From NCBI RefSeq assembly GCF_000967725.1, contig NZ_JXYE01000006.1:124001-188000 (forward strand): 64,000 nucleotides of DNA. The letters run 5' to 3'. Under the pieces are notes generated by a model, which saw only the letters and a program-made list of their open reading frames with translations, searched no databases and was not told where the DNA came from. This document shows, piece after piece, positions 25,680 through 33,204 of the stretch (positions within the stretch are counted from its first letter, which is position 1; each line of letters starts with the position of its first letter). The stretch is from Loktanella sp. S4079. Lineage in GTDB: Bacteria > Pseudomonadota > Alphaproteobacteria > Rhodobacterales > Rhodobacteraceae. The translations under genes and the position numbers were made by a program.

Positions 25680-26762
25680 ATGACTTTTCGTAATAGTTTA
25701 TGGCTAATTCCAATGATCTTGCCGGGGGCCGTGCACGCCGATGCGATGGCGGATGCACAGGCGCTTATCGCGACACATACCGAAATTCCGGTGTTTGTCC
25801 CGCCCGGCGAACCTTTTGACGCACGGTCGTGCATGGCGGACAAATCAGTTTTTTCGATCCCAGTGTCGATGACCATTCCCTTTGCTGTGGCGCTAGAGGA
25901 TGGGATGGCCCGCGCTGCCGCCGAAGTCGGGTTCGAGTACACCGTTTGGGAAACGCAGGGCGGCATGGATTCATATATCCAAGGTGTCGATCATGCGGTG
26001 ACACAGGGTTACGATTTGATCGATTTGGCGGGTGGCATCAACCCTGTTTGGATCGGGCCGCAGCTATTGCAGGCCAAAGAGTCTGGAGCGGTCATCACCA
26101 CCACGCATTTATATGATGAAACCCAAGAGCAGGCGGATTTTGTCGATGCGTCTGCTAGGGTGCCTTTCTCATCCGTTGGTGAGATTTTGGCGGCTTGGGC
26201 CTACGTGGAAACAGAAGGCGCGCCAAATGTTTTGATCATCGGCTCGGATGACGTTTTGCCCACAGGTCCATTTGTTGAGAGCATTCAAGATCAACTGAGC
26301 ACATATTGCCCTGAGTGTGAGCAGCAATATCTCAACGTACCACTAGCTGAATGGGGTACGCGTATTCAGTCGGGTGTGCAATCTGCGCTGTTGGCGAACC
26401 CGGATATCAATTACATCCTGCCGATCTATGACAGCATGTCCCAGTTTGTGACGCCGGCCTTGCGGATCGCGGGTGTCGAGGTTCCCATCGCGAGCTTTAA
26501 CGGAACGCCGTTTGTGTTGGACATGGTGCGTGAGGGCACGGTCAAAATGGACATCGGCGAAAGCTTGGGCTGGGCAGGCTACGCAGCTGTTGACGCTCAG
26601 ATGCGCCAGCTTTGTGGGCTCGAGGTGCCCGAGGATCTGGGTATTCCGCTGTTGATCTTTGATAGCGCCAATGTCGAAACCGCAGGCATCCCCGCTAACT
26701 TTGATGATGGCTATGGTGATGCGCATATCGCGGGATATCGTGCACTTTGGATGTTGGACTGA
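25680..26762 (+). CDS. Sugar-type ABC transporter periplasmic substrate-binding protein
   Basis: A 360-residue type 1 periplasmic binding protein (Peripl_BP_4) with a short signal peptide (MTFRNSLWLIPMILPGAVHA). It has the repeated-lobe layout: 'FSIPVSMTIPFAVALEDGMARAAAEVGFEYTVWETQG', 'GVDHAVTQGYDLIDLAGGINP', 'NYILPIYDSMSQFVTPALRIAG' and 'SFNGTPFVLDMVREGTVKMDIGESLGWAGYAAVD'. This family binds sugars, but also nucleosides, purines and other polar compounds. Given its place in an amidase/RutA/RutE locus, the ligand may be a nitrogen heterocycle or ureide; I infer this from context only. It is first in an operon with ATPase, permease, small protein, amidase and rutE. Confidence 0.85.
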   Translation: MTFRNSLWLIPMILPGAVHADAMADAQALIATHTEIPVFVPPGEPFDARSCMADKSVFSIPVSMTIPFAVALEDGMARAAAEVGFEYTVWETQGGMDSYIQGVDHAVTQGYDLIDLAGGINPVWIGPQLLQAKESGAVITTTHLYDETQEQADFVDASARVPFSSVGEILAAWAYVETEGAPNVLIIGSDDVLPTGPFVESIQDQLSTYCPECEQQYLNVPLAEWGTRIQSGVQSALLANPDINYILPIYDSMSQFVTPALRIAGVEVPIASFNGTPFVLDMVREGTVKMDIGESLGWAGYAAVDAQMRQLCGLEVPEDLGIPLLIFDSANVETAGIPANFDDGYGDAHIAGYRALWMLD

Positions 26763-26765
26763 TCC

Positions 26766-28361
26766 ATGACTGTGCAGCCTCTTGATGCCCTTGGTGTGGC
26801 ACCTCATGACGCGGACATTTTGCGGATGTCGCACATCCGAATGAAGTTTGGCGCGGTCGAAGTCCTAAAGGACGTCAACCTCACACTTCGGCGCAAGGAA
26901 ATCGTGGGGCTGCTCGGTGCGAATGGCTCTGGAAAGTCGACGTTGATCAAGGTTCTGGCGGGGTTCAATTCGCCAGAACCAAACAGTGTTGTCCGGCTGT
27001 GGGGGGAAACCTTGCCGCTGCCTCTTGATGCGGCGCGTATTCGGCAAATGGGCGTAGCCTTTGTGCATCAACACCTTGCCCTGGTGCCGAGCCTTTCGGT
27101 GATTGATAACATGCTGATTTCAGACACCACGCGCAGGCCATATGGCATTCGCTGGCGTGCCGAGAAACGGAAGATCCAAGCGCTTCTTGATGAATTTGGC
27201 CTTGCGATTGATCCCACGGCGACGGTCGAGACATTATCGCCGGTCGAACGGGCGTTTGTCGCTATTGTTCGCGCGTTTGCCGAATTGCGCCGCTCTGACG
27301 CGGGGCGCGCCGGAGAGGGTATTCTCGTTCTAGACGAACCAACCCCGTTTTTATCGGTGGAAGACGTTGAAAAATTGTTCGGCGTGTTGCGCGAAATCAA
27401 AAAAACTGGCGCGTCGGTCATCATCGTGACGCATGATATTGATGAGGTGCTAAGCCTCACAGATCGCGTCGCGGTTATGCGTGACGGTCGGCTTGCGGCG
27501 ATGATGCAAACGGACCAGACGACGCGCCAAGAAATCCTTGATACCATCGTGGGGCGCGCGACCTCGGCTTACGTTCGGGCGCCTCGTACAGTGCCGGGCG
27601 TGCCCAATGTATCCATCAAGGGGCTTTCTGGCGGGCGCTGCGTGCAATTTGATGCTGAAATCAAGACCGGTGAAATCATCGGTGTTTCTGGGCTAATTGG
27701 TTCAGGCTTTGCCGATATTCCCTATCTGTTGTTTGGTGCAGCTCAGGGCGCAGGCCAAATCTCGATCGGTGATAGCGTATTAGAGGTCGCAGGATTGCCC
27801 CCGGCCAAGGCGCATGAGGCGGGTATCGCGCTGTTACCCGGTGATCGCATGGGGCAGGGCGGTGTCGGTAGTCTGTCAGTGGCAGAAAATGCGACCTTTC
27901 TTGCTTTGCCGCGTATGAAGGGGCCGTTCGGGATCAGTCAGGCAAAAATGACAGCGGGAACGCAGGCGCTGATCGTTGCGCATGACGTGCGACCTGCCAA
28001 CCCGCAGGCTGACCTTGGCAATCTTTCGGGCGGCAATCAGCAGAAGGTTCTTTTGGGAAAATGGCTCGCTGAAAAGCCGAAGCTGCTTTGTCTCGATGAG
28101 CCGACACAAGGTGTCGACTACGGCGCGCGGCAACAGATTTTTAAGGCCTTAGATGACGCCGCCGCCGAAGGCATGTCGATCATCGTTGCCTCGACTGACC
28201 ACGAACAATTGGCGCAGCTTTGTGACCGGGTGGTTGTGTTCCGACGCGGCGAGCCGGCGCTGACATTGTCAGGGCAAGACGTCACCAAAGACAAGATCGC
28301 GCGGGCCTGTCTGGCCAGCGACATTCCACAATCCGAACAACCAATGGAGGTCTCTGCATGA
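26766..28361 (+). CDS. Sugar-type ABC transporter ATP-binding protein (tandem domains)
   Basis: A 531-residue RbsA/MglA-type ATPase with two nucleotide-binding domains. The first has Walker A GANGSGKST near residues 50-58 and Walker B 'ILVLDEPTPFLS', but its signature loop is LSPVERA instead of LSGGQ. The second has a degenerate Walker A (GLIGSGFADIP), as usual in this family, with an intact 'LSGGNQQKVLLGKWLAEKPKLLCLDEPTQGVD' over two stretches. It powers import by the downstream permease. The start at 26766 follows the binding-protein stop closely. The non-canonical first signature loop is worth noting. Confidence 0.88.
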   Translation: MTVQPLDALGVAPHDADILRMSHIRMKFGAVEVLKDVNLTLRRKEIVGLLGANGSGKSTLIKVLAGFNSPEPNSVVRLWGETLPLPLDAARIRQMGVAFVHQHLALVPSLSVIDNMLISDTTRRPYGIRWRAEKRKIQALLDEFGLAIDPTATVETLSPVERAFVAIVRAFAELRRSDAGRAGEGILVLDEPTPFLSVEDVEKLFGVLREIKKTGASVIIVTHDIDEVLSLTDRVAVMRDGRLAAMMQTDQTTRQEILDTIVGRATSAYVRAPRTVPGVPNVSIKGLSGGRCVQFDAEIKTGEIIGVSGLIGSGFADIPYLLFGAAQGAGQISIGDSVLEVAGLPPAKAHEAGIALLPGDRMGQGGVGSLSVAENATFLALPRMKGPFGISQAKMTAGTQALIVAHDVRPANPQADLGNLSGGNQQKVLLGKWLAEKPKLLCLDEPTQGVDYGARQQIFKALDDAAAEGMSIIVASTDHEQLAQLCDRVVVFRRGEPALTLSGQDVTKDKIARACLASDIPQSEQPMEVSA

Positions 28362-29356
28362 CCGCGCAAACAACAATAGCTTCGTCCGCGTTTTTGCAAC
28401 GCAATTGGGCAAAAGATGCCGAGCGTTTTGCGCTCTTGGGGGCATGGGCAATTTTGATCGCGATCTTTGCTTTTGCGGTGCCTGATACGTTCTTCACATG
28501 GCGTACGTTTAGTTCGATGTTTGGGTCTCAGGCCGTCCTTGTTGTGCTTAGTCTCGCAATCCTTGTCCCGTTGACCGCCGGAGATTTCGATCTATCCGCT
28601 GCGAATGTGCTCGTTTTCTCCGCGATGCTTGTTGCGGTGACGAATGTGCAATTGGGATTTCCCATTGGGATCTCAATCGTTCTGGCGATCGCTGTTGGGG
28701 CGTTTATCGGCGCAATCAATGCTGCGTTTATCCTGTATTTTCGCATTCACTCGCTGATTATCACGCTTGGCGTGGGAACGTTTTTGCAAGGGCTCACGCT
28801 GTGGATGTCGCAAAGCCAAACCATCTCGGGGATCTCGATGGGGCTGGTTGAAATGGTGGTGATTAACCGTCTCTTTGGCATTCCATTGGCGTTCTATTAC
28901 GGGCTAGCGCTGGCATTGGTGATGTGGTGGGTGCTGGAATACACCATCGCGGGGCGCAAGCTATTGTTTGTCGGCCGTGGCCGCGAGGTCGCCCGATTAA
29001 ATGGCGTCAAAGTAGACCGCGTGCGCATGTTGTCACTCGTTGCCTCATCGACGTTGGCTGCAATCGCTGGTGTGCTTTATGCGGGGATGACGGGATCGGC
29101 TGATCCGAATTCTGGCACAACCTTGTTGTTGCCCGCCTTCGCCGCCGCCTTTTTGGGTGCGACAACGCTCTATCCGGGCAGGTTCAATCCACTGGGCACC
29201 TTACTGTCAGTTTACTTTCTGATCACAGGGATCACGGGTTTGACCATGCTGGGCGCAGACGCCTTTGTTCAGAGCCTATTTTACGGTGGTGCGCTGGTTG
29301 TTGCTGTGTCTTTGTCACAGCTTGTTCGTGGCCGTCAACCACAGAGCTTTGGCTAA
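28358..29356 (+). CDS. Sugar-type ABC transporter permease
   Basis: A 332-residue inner-membrane protein of the RbsC/MglC class (BPD_transp_2). The family motif 'LTAGDFDLSAANVLVFSAM' occurs after the second helix, and later come 'IIT​LGVGTFLQGL', 'GRGREVARLNGVKVDRVRMLSLVASSTLAAIAGVLYAG' and 'LLLPAFAAAFLGATTLYPGRFNPLGTLLSVYFLITGITGL' (read in consecutive parts). It overlaps the ATPase gene by ATGA at 28358-28361 and its TAA overlaps the next ATG (TAATG at 29354-29358). It completes the binding-protein/ATPase/permease importer of this locus. Confidence 0.88.
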   Translation: MTAQTTIASSAFLQRNWAKDAERFALLGAWAILIAIFAFAVPDTFFTWRTFSSMFGSQAVLVVLSLAILVPLTAGDFDLSAANVLVFSAMLVAVTNVQLGFPIGISIVLAIAVGAFIGAINAAFILYFRIHSLIITLGVGTFLQGLTLWMSQSQTISGISMGLVEMVVINRLFGIPLAFYYGLALALVMWWVLEYTIAGRKLLFVGRGREVARLNGVKVDRVRMLSLVASSTLAAIAGVLYAGMTGSADPNSGTTLLLPAFAAAFLGATTLYPGRFNPLGTLLSVYFLITGITGLTMLGADAFVQSLFYGGALVVAVSLSQLVRGRQPQSFG

Positions 29357-29523
29357 TGGTGGATGAACAGCTAGTAGAGTTTCTGGGTCGCCCACCAACC
29401 GACGCAGATCGCGCAATCTATGCTGACCAGTCTGAGCGGCTTGTGCACGTTTTTGCGAATGCATTGCTACCAATGACCGATGGTTTGCAGGTGCTATCAC
29501 CGTTTAGCGTGGTGAAGCCATGA
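29356..29523 (+). CDS. Small GatC/AtzG-like protein coupled to an amidase
   Basis: A 55-codon reading frame exactly fills the space between the permease and the third amidase: its ATG overlaps the permease stop (TAATG) and its stop overlaps the amidase start (ATGA at 29520-29523). The protein begins MVDEQLVEFLGRPP, continues with a predicted amphipathic helix (DQSERLVHVFANALLPMT) and ends FSVVKP. Size, position and helical pattern resemble the small DUF4089/AtzG subunits that pair with amidases such as AtzE, and GatC that pairs with GatA. The sequence match is weak, so the assignment is inference, but coupling on both sides strongly supports that it is a real gene. Confidence 0.6.
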   Translation: MVDEQLVEFLGRPPTDADRAIYADQSERLVHVFANALLPMTDGLQVLSPFSVVKP

Positions 29524-30806
29524 ACCTGCCAAGGCTCGAGACATTGGCGTCGCTGCGTGCCGCGATCGATCGACGAGAGGTTTCACCGCAAGAATTGCAA
29601 GATGCAGCGATGGCCAAAGCATCGACCAGTTCCGCCTTTGCACAAGTGCGCGCGCTGCCTGCTGCCAACGGACCGTTGGCAGGCATACCATTGGCCCATA
29701 AGGACATGTTCGACCGCGCGGATGAGCTGACAGGGATGGGTGCGCACCCCAGTGCGGCACGCTTGGGTCAGCAAAACGCGACAGTGCTTGCCCGGCTCGA
29801 TGCCGCGGGGCAGGCCGACATCGGGCGCCTGCGGATGAGCGAATTTGCGATGGGTCCGTCCGGGCACAATGCGCATCACCAGATGCCTGAAAACCCGGTT
29901 GTGCCGGGTGGTATTGCTGGCGGGTCTTCCTCTGGGTCCGGGGTGGCGGTTGCCGCGGGCATTGCCCCGGCTGCTCTTGGGTCCGACACGGGTGGATCGA
30001 TCCGCATTCCGGCGGCTTGCAATGGTGTTGTTGGTTTTAAGCCGACCCACGGTTTGGTGCCCGTCGATGGTGCGATGCCGCTATCGTGGACACAAGATTG
30101 CATTGGGCCTTTGGCGGCTTCGGTCAAATGTGCCACGGAGGTGTTGCAGATTATTGCGGCGTGTTCATTGGATGTGACGGGCGACGTGATGCGGATTGGG
30201 TTGCTCGCAGGTGAAATGCAATCGGGCGCGTCAAACCGTATGCAGCAGGCGATCGCAGATGTCGCTTTGATCCTTGAACGGCGCGGCCATCAGATTGCGG
30301 ATACTGCGCTGCCGTTTTTCGATGCGTTAACAGAACCTGCTAATGTCATTGCCATCAGCGAAGCCGCGACCGTTCACGCAGATCGCCTGAAAACATGCAG
30401 CGATACCTATGGGGCACAGGTACGCGCTCGCTTGGTGCAGGCGGCGGCGATACCTGCGCAGGCCTACCTGCGGGCAATGCAGGTACGGGCCGCCGCACAA
30501 GCGAAAATGGCCGAAGTCTTAGACGACTTTGACGTGCTGTTAATGCCGACGCTAGCCGATGCGCCACCGCAGGGCGCGGCGGTCGATGTGGGCAATTCGC
30601 CTGATCTGGCACAAGTGATCGCGGGTCTGACGCGGTTTACGCGGCCAGCGTCAATTTTGGGACTGCCCGCGCTGAGTTTGCCAATTGCCATGACCGCACA
30701 GGGACCACTGTCGGTTCAGATCATCAGTGGACCCTACGCAGAGGGCCGTATTGCCGCAGTGGCGCAAGAAATCGAAACCACACTGGCCTTGCGGTCAGCC
30801 ACCTAA
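29520..30806 (+). CDS. Amidase (amidase signature family), third copy, with small partner
   Basis: A 428-residue amidase-signature enzyme. The catalytic Lys is in '[22 protein letters not shown]', the cis-Ser in '[18 protein letters not shown]' and the nucleophile in '[24 protein letters not shown]'. It resembles the AtzE/GatA group more than the other two copies do, and is translationally coupled to an upstream 55-residue small protein, as AtzE is to AtzG. AtzEG hydrolyses 1-carboxybiuret, and a comparable ureide or carbamate is a plausible substrate here. It precedes rutE, so it may generate the precursor of a semialdehyde that RutE reduces. The substrate is not determinable from sequence. 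Confidence 0.87.
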   Translation: MNLPRLETLASLRAAIDRREVSPQELQDAAMAKASTSSAFAQVRALPAANGPLAGIPLAHKDMFDRADELTGMGAHPSAARLGQQNATVLARLDAAGQADIGRLRMSEFAMGPSGHNAHHQMPENPVVPGGIAGGSSSGSGVAVAAGIAPAALGSDTGGSIRIPAACNGVVGFKPTHGLVPVDGAMPLSWTQDCIGPLAASVKCATEVLQIIAACSLDVTGDVMRIGLLAGEMQSGASNRMQQAIADVALILERRGHQIADTALPFFDALTEPANVIAISEAATVHADRLKTCSDTYGAQVRARLVQAAAIPAQAYLRAMQVRAAAQAKMAEVLDDFDVLLMPTLADAPPQGAAVDVGNSPDLAQVIAGLTRFTRPASILGLPALSLPIAMTAQGPLSVQIISGPYAEGRIAAVAQEIETTLALRSAT

Positions 30807-30820
30807 CGAAAGAGAGATTT

Positions 30821-31420
30821 ATGCGAGATACCGCGTTTTCACCCACCGATGAAAGTGTTGCCCGACTGTTCACAAGGGCCCGCAGCCAGAATGGCTGGTT
30901 AGATCGCGGTGTCTCGGATGAAACATTGCGCGCGCTGTGGGATATCCTGAAATTTGGCCCGACATCAGCCAACTGTTCGCCGGGGCGATTTGTGTTTGTC
31001 GCGACAGACGAAGCACGCGAAAAGCTGCGCCCCGCATTGTCAGGCGGAAATCTGGACAAGACAATGGCCGCGCCTGTCTGCGCAATTATCGCGTGGGACC
31101 CCGCGTTTTATGATCAACTGCCGAAACTGTTTCCACATGTTGATGCCCGTCCTTGGTTCACAGGTTCAGAAGAAATTGCCAAGGAGACCGCATTTCGCAA
31201 TGGGACATTGATGGGGGGGTATCTGATGTTGGCCGCGCGTGCGCTTGGGCTTGATGTGGGGCCGATGTCGGGCTTTGACCCAAAATTAGTTGAGGAAACA
31301 TTCCTCGCTGAACGCGGTTGGAAGCCAAATTTTCTGTGCAATATCGGGTATGGTGACCCAAGCAAAGTCTTTGATCGTTTGCCGCGTTTGGATTTTGATG
31401 AGGCTTGCGCAATCGTCTAA
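30821..31420 (+). CDS. rutE: Malonic semialdehyde reductase RutE (nitroreductase family)
   Basis: A 199-residue protein of the FMN-dependent nitroreductase family, with blocks matching E. coli RutE as I recall it: '[10 protein letters not shown]', '[29 protein letters not shown]', '[12 protein letters not shown]', '[33 protein letters not shown]' (by parts) and 'NIGYGDPSK'. RutE reduces malonic semialdehyde to 3-hydroxypropionate at the end of the Rut pathway. AGAGAG precedes the ATG 14 bp after the amidase stop. Its presence 9 kb from rutA, in a separately promoted operon with the same operator, ties the two operons together and suggests that a three-carbon semialdehyde is formed. Confidence 0.87.
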   Translation: MRDTAFSPTDESVARLFTRARSQNGWLDRGVSDETLRALWDILKFGPTSANCSPGRFVFVATDEAREKLRPALSGGNLDKTMAAPVCAIIAWDPAFYDQLPKLFPHVDARPWFTGSEEIAKETAFRNGTLMGGYLMLAARALGLDVGPMSGFDPKLVEETFLAERGWKPNFLCNIGYGDPSKVFDRLPRLDFDEACAIV

Positions 31421-31429
31421 CGGCGCAAT

Positions 31430-31452
31430 GCGGGGCGGGGGTTAAACCCCGC
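31430..31452. terminator. Hairpin between convergent rutE and the carbamoyl hydrolase gene
   Basis: GCGGGG (31430-31435) and CCCCGC (31447-31452) can pair around an 11-base loop. An alternative shorter stem CGGGG/CCCCG closes on TTAAA. The TAA stop of the minus-strand hydrolase gene (31442-31444) lies inside. Probably a shared bidirectional terminator, without a clear U tract. Confidence 0.4.
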
Positions 31453-32080
31453 GTCCCGCGCTCTGCATGGTCAGGTACTCCAAAACCGATTGTTCGGATA
31501 CCACATCCGCATATTTCGCATTCATATCGAATAGGTTCGCCTCATGGGGGGCTTCGTGCCGATCTCCGCAAGCGTCAGCAACCACAATTGTGCGAAAGCC
31601 GTGGCTCATCGAGTCAACGCAGCTCGCTCGGACACAGCCCGATGTTGTCAGCCCGGTGAGGATCACACTGTCGCAGCCCAGATAGGTCAGTGTAGACGCG
31701 AGCGAAGTGCCAAAGAATGCGCTGGGGTATTGTTTCGATAGAATGATTTCGCCGTCACGCGGTGTGAGCCCAGCGACAAACTCTCCGGTTTTTGCACCGG
31801 GCAAGAAGGCAGTTAGCGGCGTCGCTTTTTCAAAAAACCGCCCGGCGGTGACACCGGCTGGATCGAGCTCCATCTTTGTTAGGACAATTGGAATATTTGC
31901 CAGTGTCGCGGCCTCTCGGATGCGAAGCGCAGAGGCGAGTGCATCGTCAACCTCGGCGTAGAGCGGGCAGTCAGGATCAAAGTATGCCTGCGCAAAATCG
32001 ATAAGAATTAAACACGGTCGCGTACCATATCCAATTTGCGTTTTGTAAACATCCGCATAGTTTTGATCCAAATCTGCCAT
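31442..32080 (-). CDS. Cysteine hydrolase, N-carbamoylsarcosine amidase/isochorismatase-like
   Basis: A 212-residue alpha/beta hydrolase of the cysteine-hydrolase group. The Asp of the triad is in 'RPCLILIDFAQAYFDPDCPLY', the Lys in 'EIILSKQYPSAFFGTSLASTL', and the nucleophilic Cys in 'VILTGLTTSGCVRASCVDSMSHGFRTIVVADACGD' (read by parts). The LIDF-QAYFDP start is closer to N-carbamoylsarcosine amidase and maleamate amidase than to RutB. It removes a carbamoyl or amide group. GAAGGAC precedes the ATG at 32080. It stands alone on the minus strand at the far end of the locus with two operator sites 13 bp apart upstream, so it belongs to the same regulon. It may do the job of RutB. Confidence 0.85.
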   Translation of the reverse strand: MADLDQNYADVYKTQIGYGTRPCLILIDFAQAYFDPDCPLYAEVDDALASALRIREAATLANIPIVLTKMELDPAGVTAGRFFEKATPLTAFLPGAKTGEFVAGLTPRDGEIILSKQYPSAFFGTSLASTLTYLGCDSVILTGLTTSGCVRASCVDSMSHGFRTIVVADACGDRHEAPHEANLFDMNAKYADVVSEQSVLEYLTMQSAGRGV

Positions 32081-32096
32081 CTGTATGTCCTTCTCG

Positions 32097-32119
32097 TGTA
32101 GCTACACTTTGTCCGTACA
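32097..32119. promoter_or_regulatory. GntR-type operator pair upstream of the carbamoyl hydrolase gene
   Basis: A perfect palindrome TGTAGCTACA at 32097-32106 and TGTCCGTACA at 32110-32119 start 13 bp apart. They lie 17 to 39 bp upstream of the hydrolase ATG at 32080 (minus strand). Same motif class and spacing as the pair at 25624/25637. Confidence 0.6.
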
Positions 32120-32188
32120 TATGTGTTAGGTCAATGCTGTTGGCGTCCAAGTTTCGATGAAAGAATATGCTAAATGATGACGATGCGT

Positions 32189-32695
32189 TTAGCTGTCGTA
32201 GGGTTCGATCCGGTCGGCAGAGAGCGCGTAGCCAACTTCGGCGAGTTGCGTCGAAGTCGAAGCAGTGCCGAACATCCCTGTCACTGTCACGGCTTCAAAG
32301 AATGTCTCGTATGCGTATGGCTGCTCAGAGGTGATTAGAACGAGCTGGTTCGCGGGGGGTGGTGGCACGTGAATGCATGCCCCGACATAGGGGACCAGCA
32401 TGAACGCGGTGACCCCGGTGCCGCTGAAATCAAGTGGAATGATGAACCCGGAAATGCGGACTGTCTGCCCATTCCAGTCTGTGCGCACACCAGAGGACGC
32501 GGGTTGCTGACTGGCCAGCGCGGTTTCGTCATGGGGCAACAACCCCTGCAAATCAGCAGGAATTTGATCTTGTCCAGCTGGGATTAAGTCTTTCCAATCA
32601 AGATCGACAATCTGTTCGGCGCGCAGCCCAGATGCAGCAAGGCTGCCAAGCCCGCTAAGGCAAAAGGACCGTCGATTTAGTTTCAAGTTTACCAT
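32189..32695 (-). CDS. DUF3299 domain protein (distal copy), exported
   Basis: A 168-residue protein with an N-terminal twin-Arg-like signal (LNRRSFCLSGLGSLAASGLRA). The DUF3299 core is clear: 'VRISGFIIPLDFSGTGVTAFMLVPYVGACIHVPPPPANQLVLI' (consecutive blocks), with a Cys and His in GACIHVPPPP likely to bind metal. The region before it ('DWKDLIPAG') is also family-typical. Its ATG overlaps the previous DUF3299 gene (ATGGTAA, 32689-32695). It is last in the nine-gene metal-uptake operon. DUF3299 proteins accompany FtsX/LolD-type transporters and ZrgA; a periplasmic zinc-handling role is inferred. Confidence 0.82.
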   Translation of the reverse strand: MVNLKLNRRSFCLSGLGSLAASGLRAEQIVDLDWKDLIPAGQDQIPADLQGLLPHDETALASQQPASSGVRTDWNGQTVRISGFIIPLDFSGTGVTAFMLVPYVGACIHVPPPPANQLVLITSEQPYAYETFFEAVTVTGMFGTASTSTQLAEVGYALSADRIEPYDS

Positions 32696-33204
32696 TCGTA
32701 GATCGTAATCTCTTCTGCGTCGATCTGATAGCCGATTTCGGCGATTTCAGAGGATTGCAGTTTCGCGCTTAGGCGGCCGTGGACCCAAATCGCGTCCCAG
32801 AGGTTATCGGACGGCCAGGGTGTTTGTGTGTTCACGAGAACCAATTGGTTCGGAGGTGGCGGTGGCACGTGAATGCATGCCCCGACATAAGGCACGAGCA
32901 CAAAGCTTGATACGCCATTCGCACCTGTGTCGAGCGGGATCATATAGCCCGGCAGCTTTACCGATGCGCCATCGAGCGCAGTGTTCAATTTGGTCGCATT
33001 CGCGTCAAAGATCGGCTTCCACGTATCGTTTTGCTCGTCCATTTCGCCTTCGCCGATGATTTCGGAATAAGGCACACCGGGCGGGATTAGATCTTCCCAC
33101 TTGATTTCTTGATAGGGCGTTGCCTGTGTCCGAAACGGAACGAGCGCGCCGATGCTCGTGGCGAGAATGAATTTCCGGCGGTTAATGTGGTGTGTTTGTT
33201 TCAT
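32689..33204 (-). CDS. DUF3299 domain protein (proximal copy), exported
   Basis: A 171-residue paralogue of the next gene. A twin-Arg signal-like start (INRRKFILATSIGALVPFRTQA) precedes 'IKWEDLIPPGVPYSEIIGEG' and the DUF3299 core 'LPGYMIPLDTGANGVSSFVLVPYVGACIHVPPPPPNQLVLV'. The PYVGACIHVPPPP box is identical in both copies, giving a conserved Cys-X-His pair. The ATG at 33204 overlaps the FtsX-like permease stop (ATGA at 33201-33204); a longer frame to 33495 lies within that gene and is discarded. Tandem copies suggest a two-part or hetero-oligomeric periplasmic role. Confidence 0.82.
   Translation of the reverse strand: MKQTHHINRRKFILATSIGALVPFRTQATPYQEIKWEDLIPPGVPYSEIIGEGEMDEQNDTWKPIFDANATKLNTALDGASVKLPGYMIPLDTGANGVSSFVLVPYVGACIHVPPPPPNQLVLVNTQTPWPSDNLWDAIWVHGRLSAKLQSSEIAEIGYQIDAEEITIYEW

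Noticed and set aside
31442..32080. Calling the cysteine hydrolase rutB
   Set aside because: The residues around the catalytic Asp and Cys resemble N-carbamoylsarcosine amidase/maleamate amidase more than RutB, although it may fill the same role.
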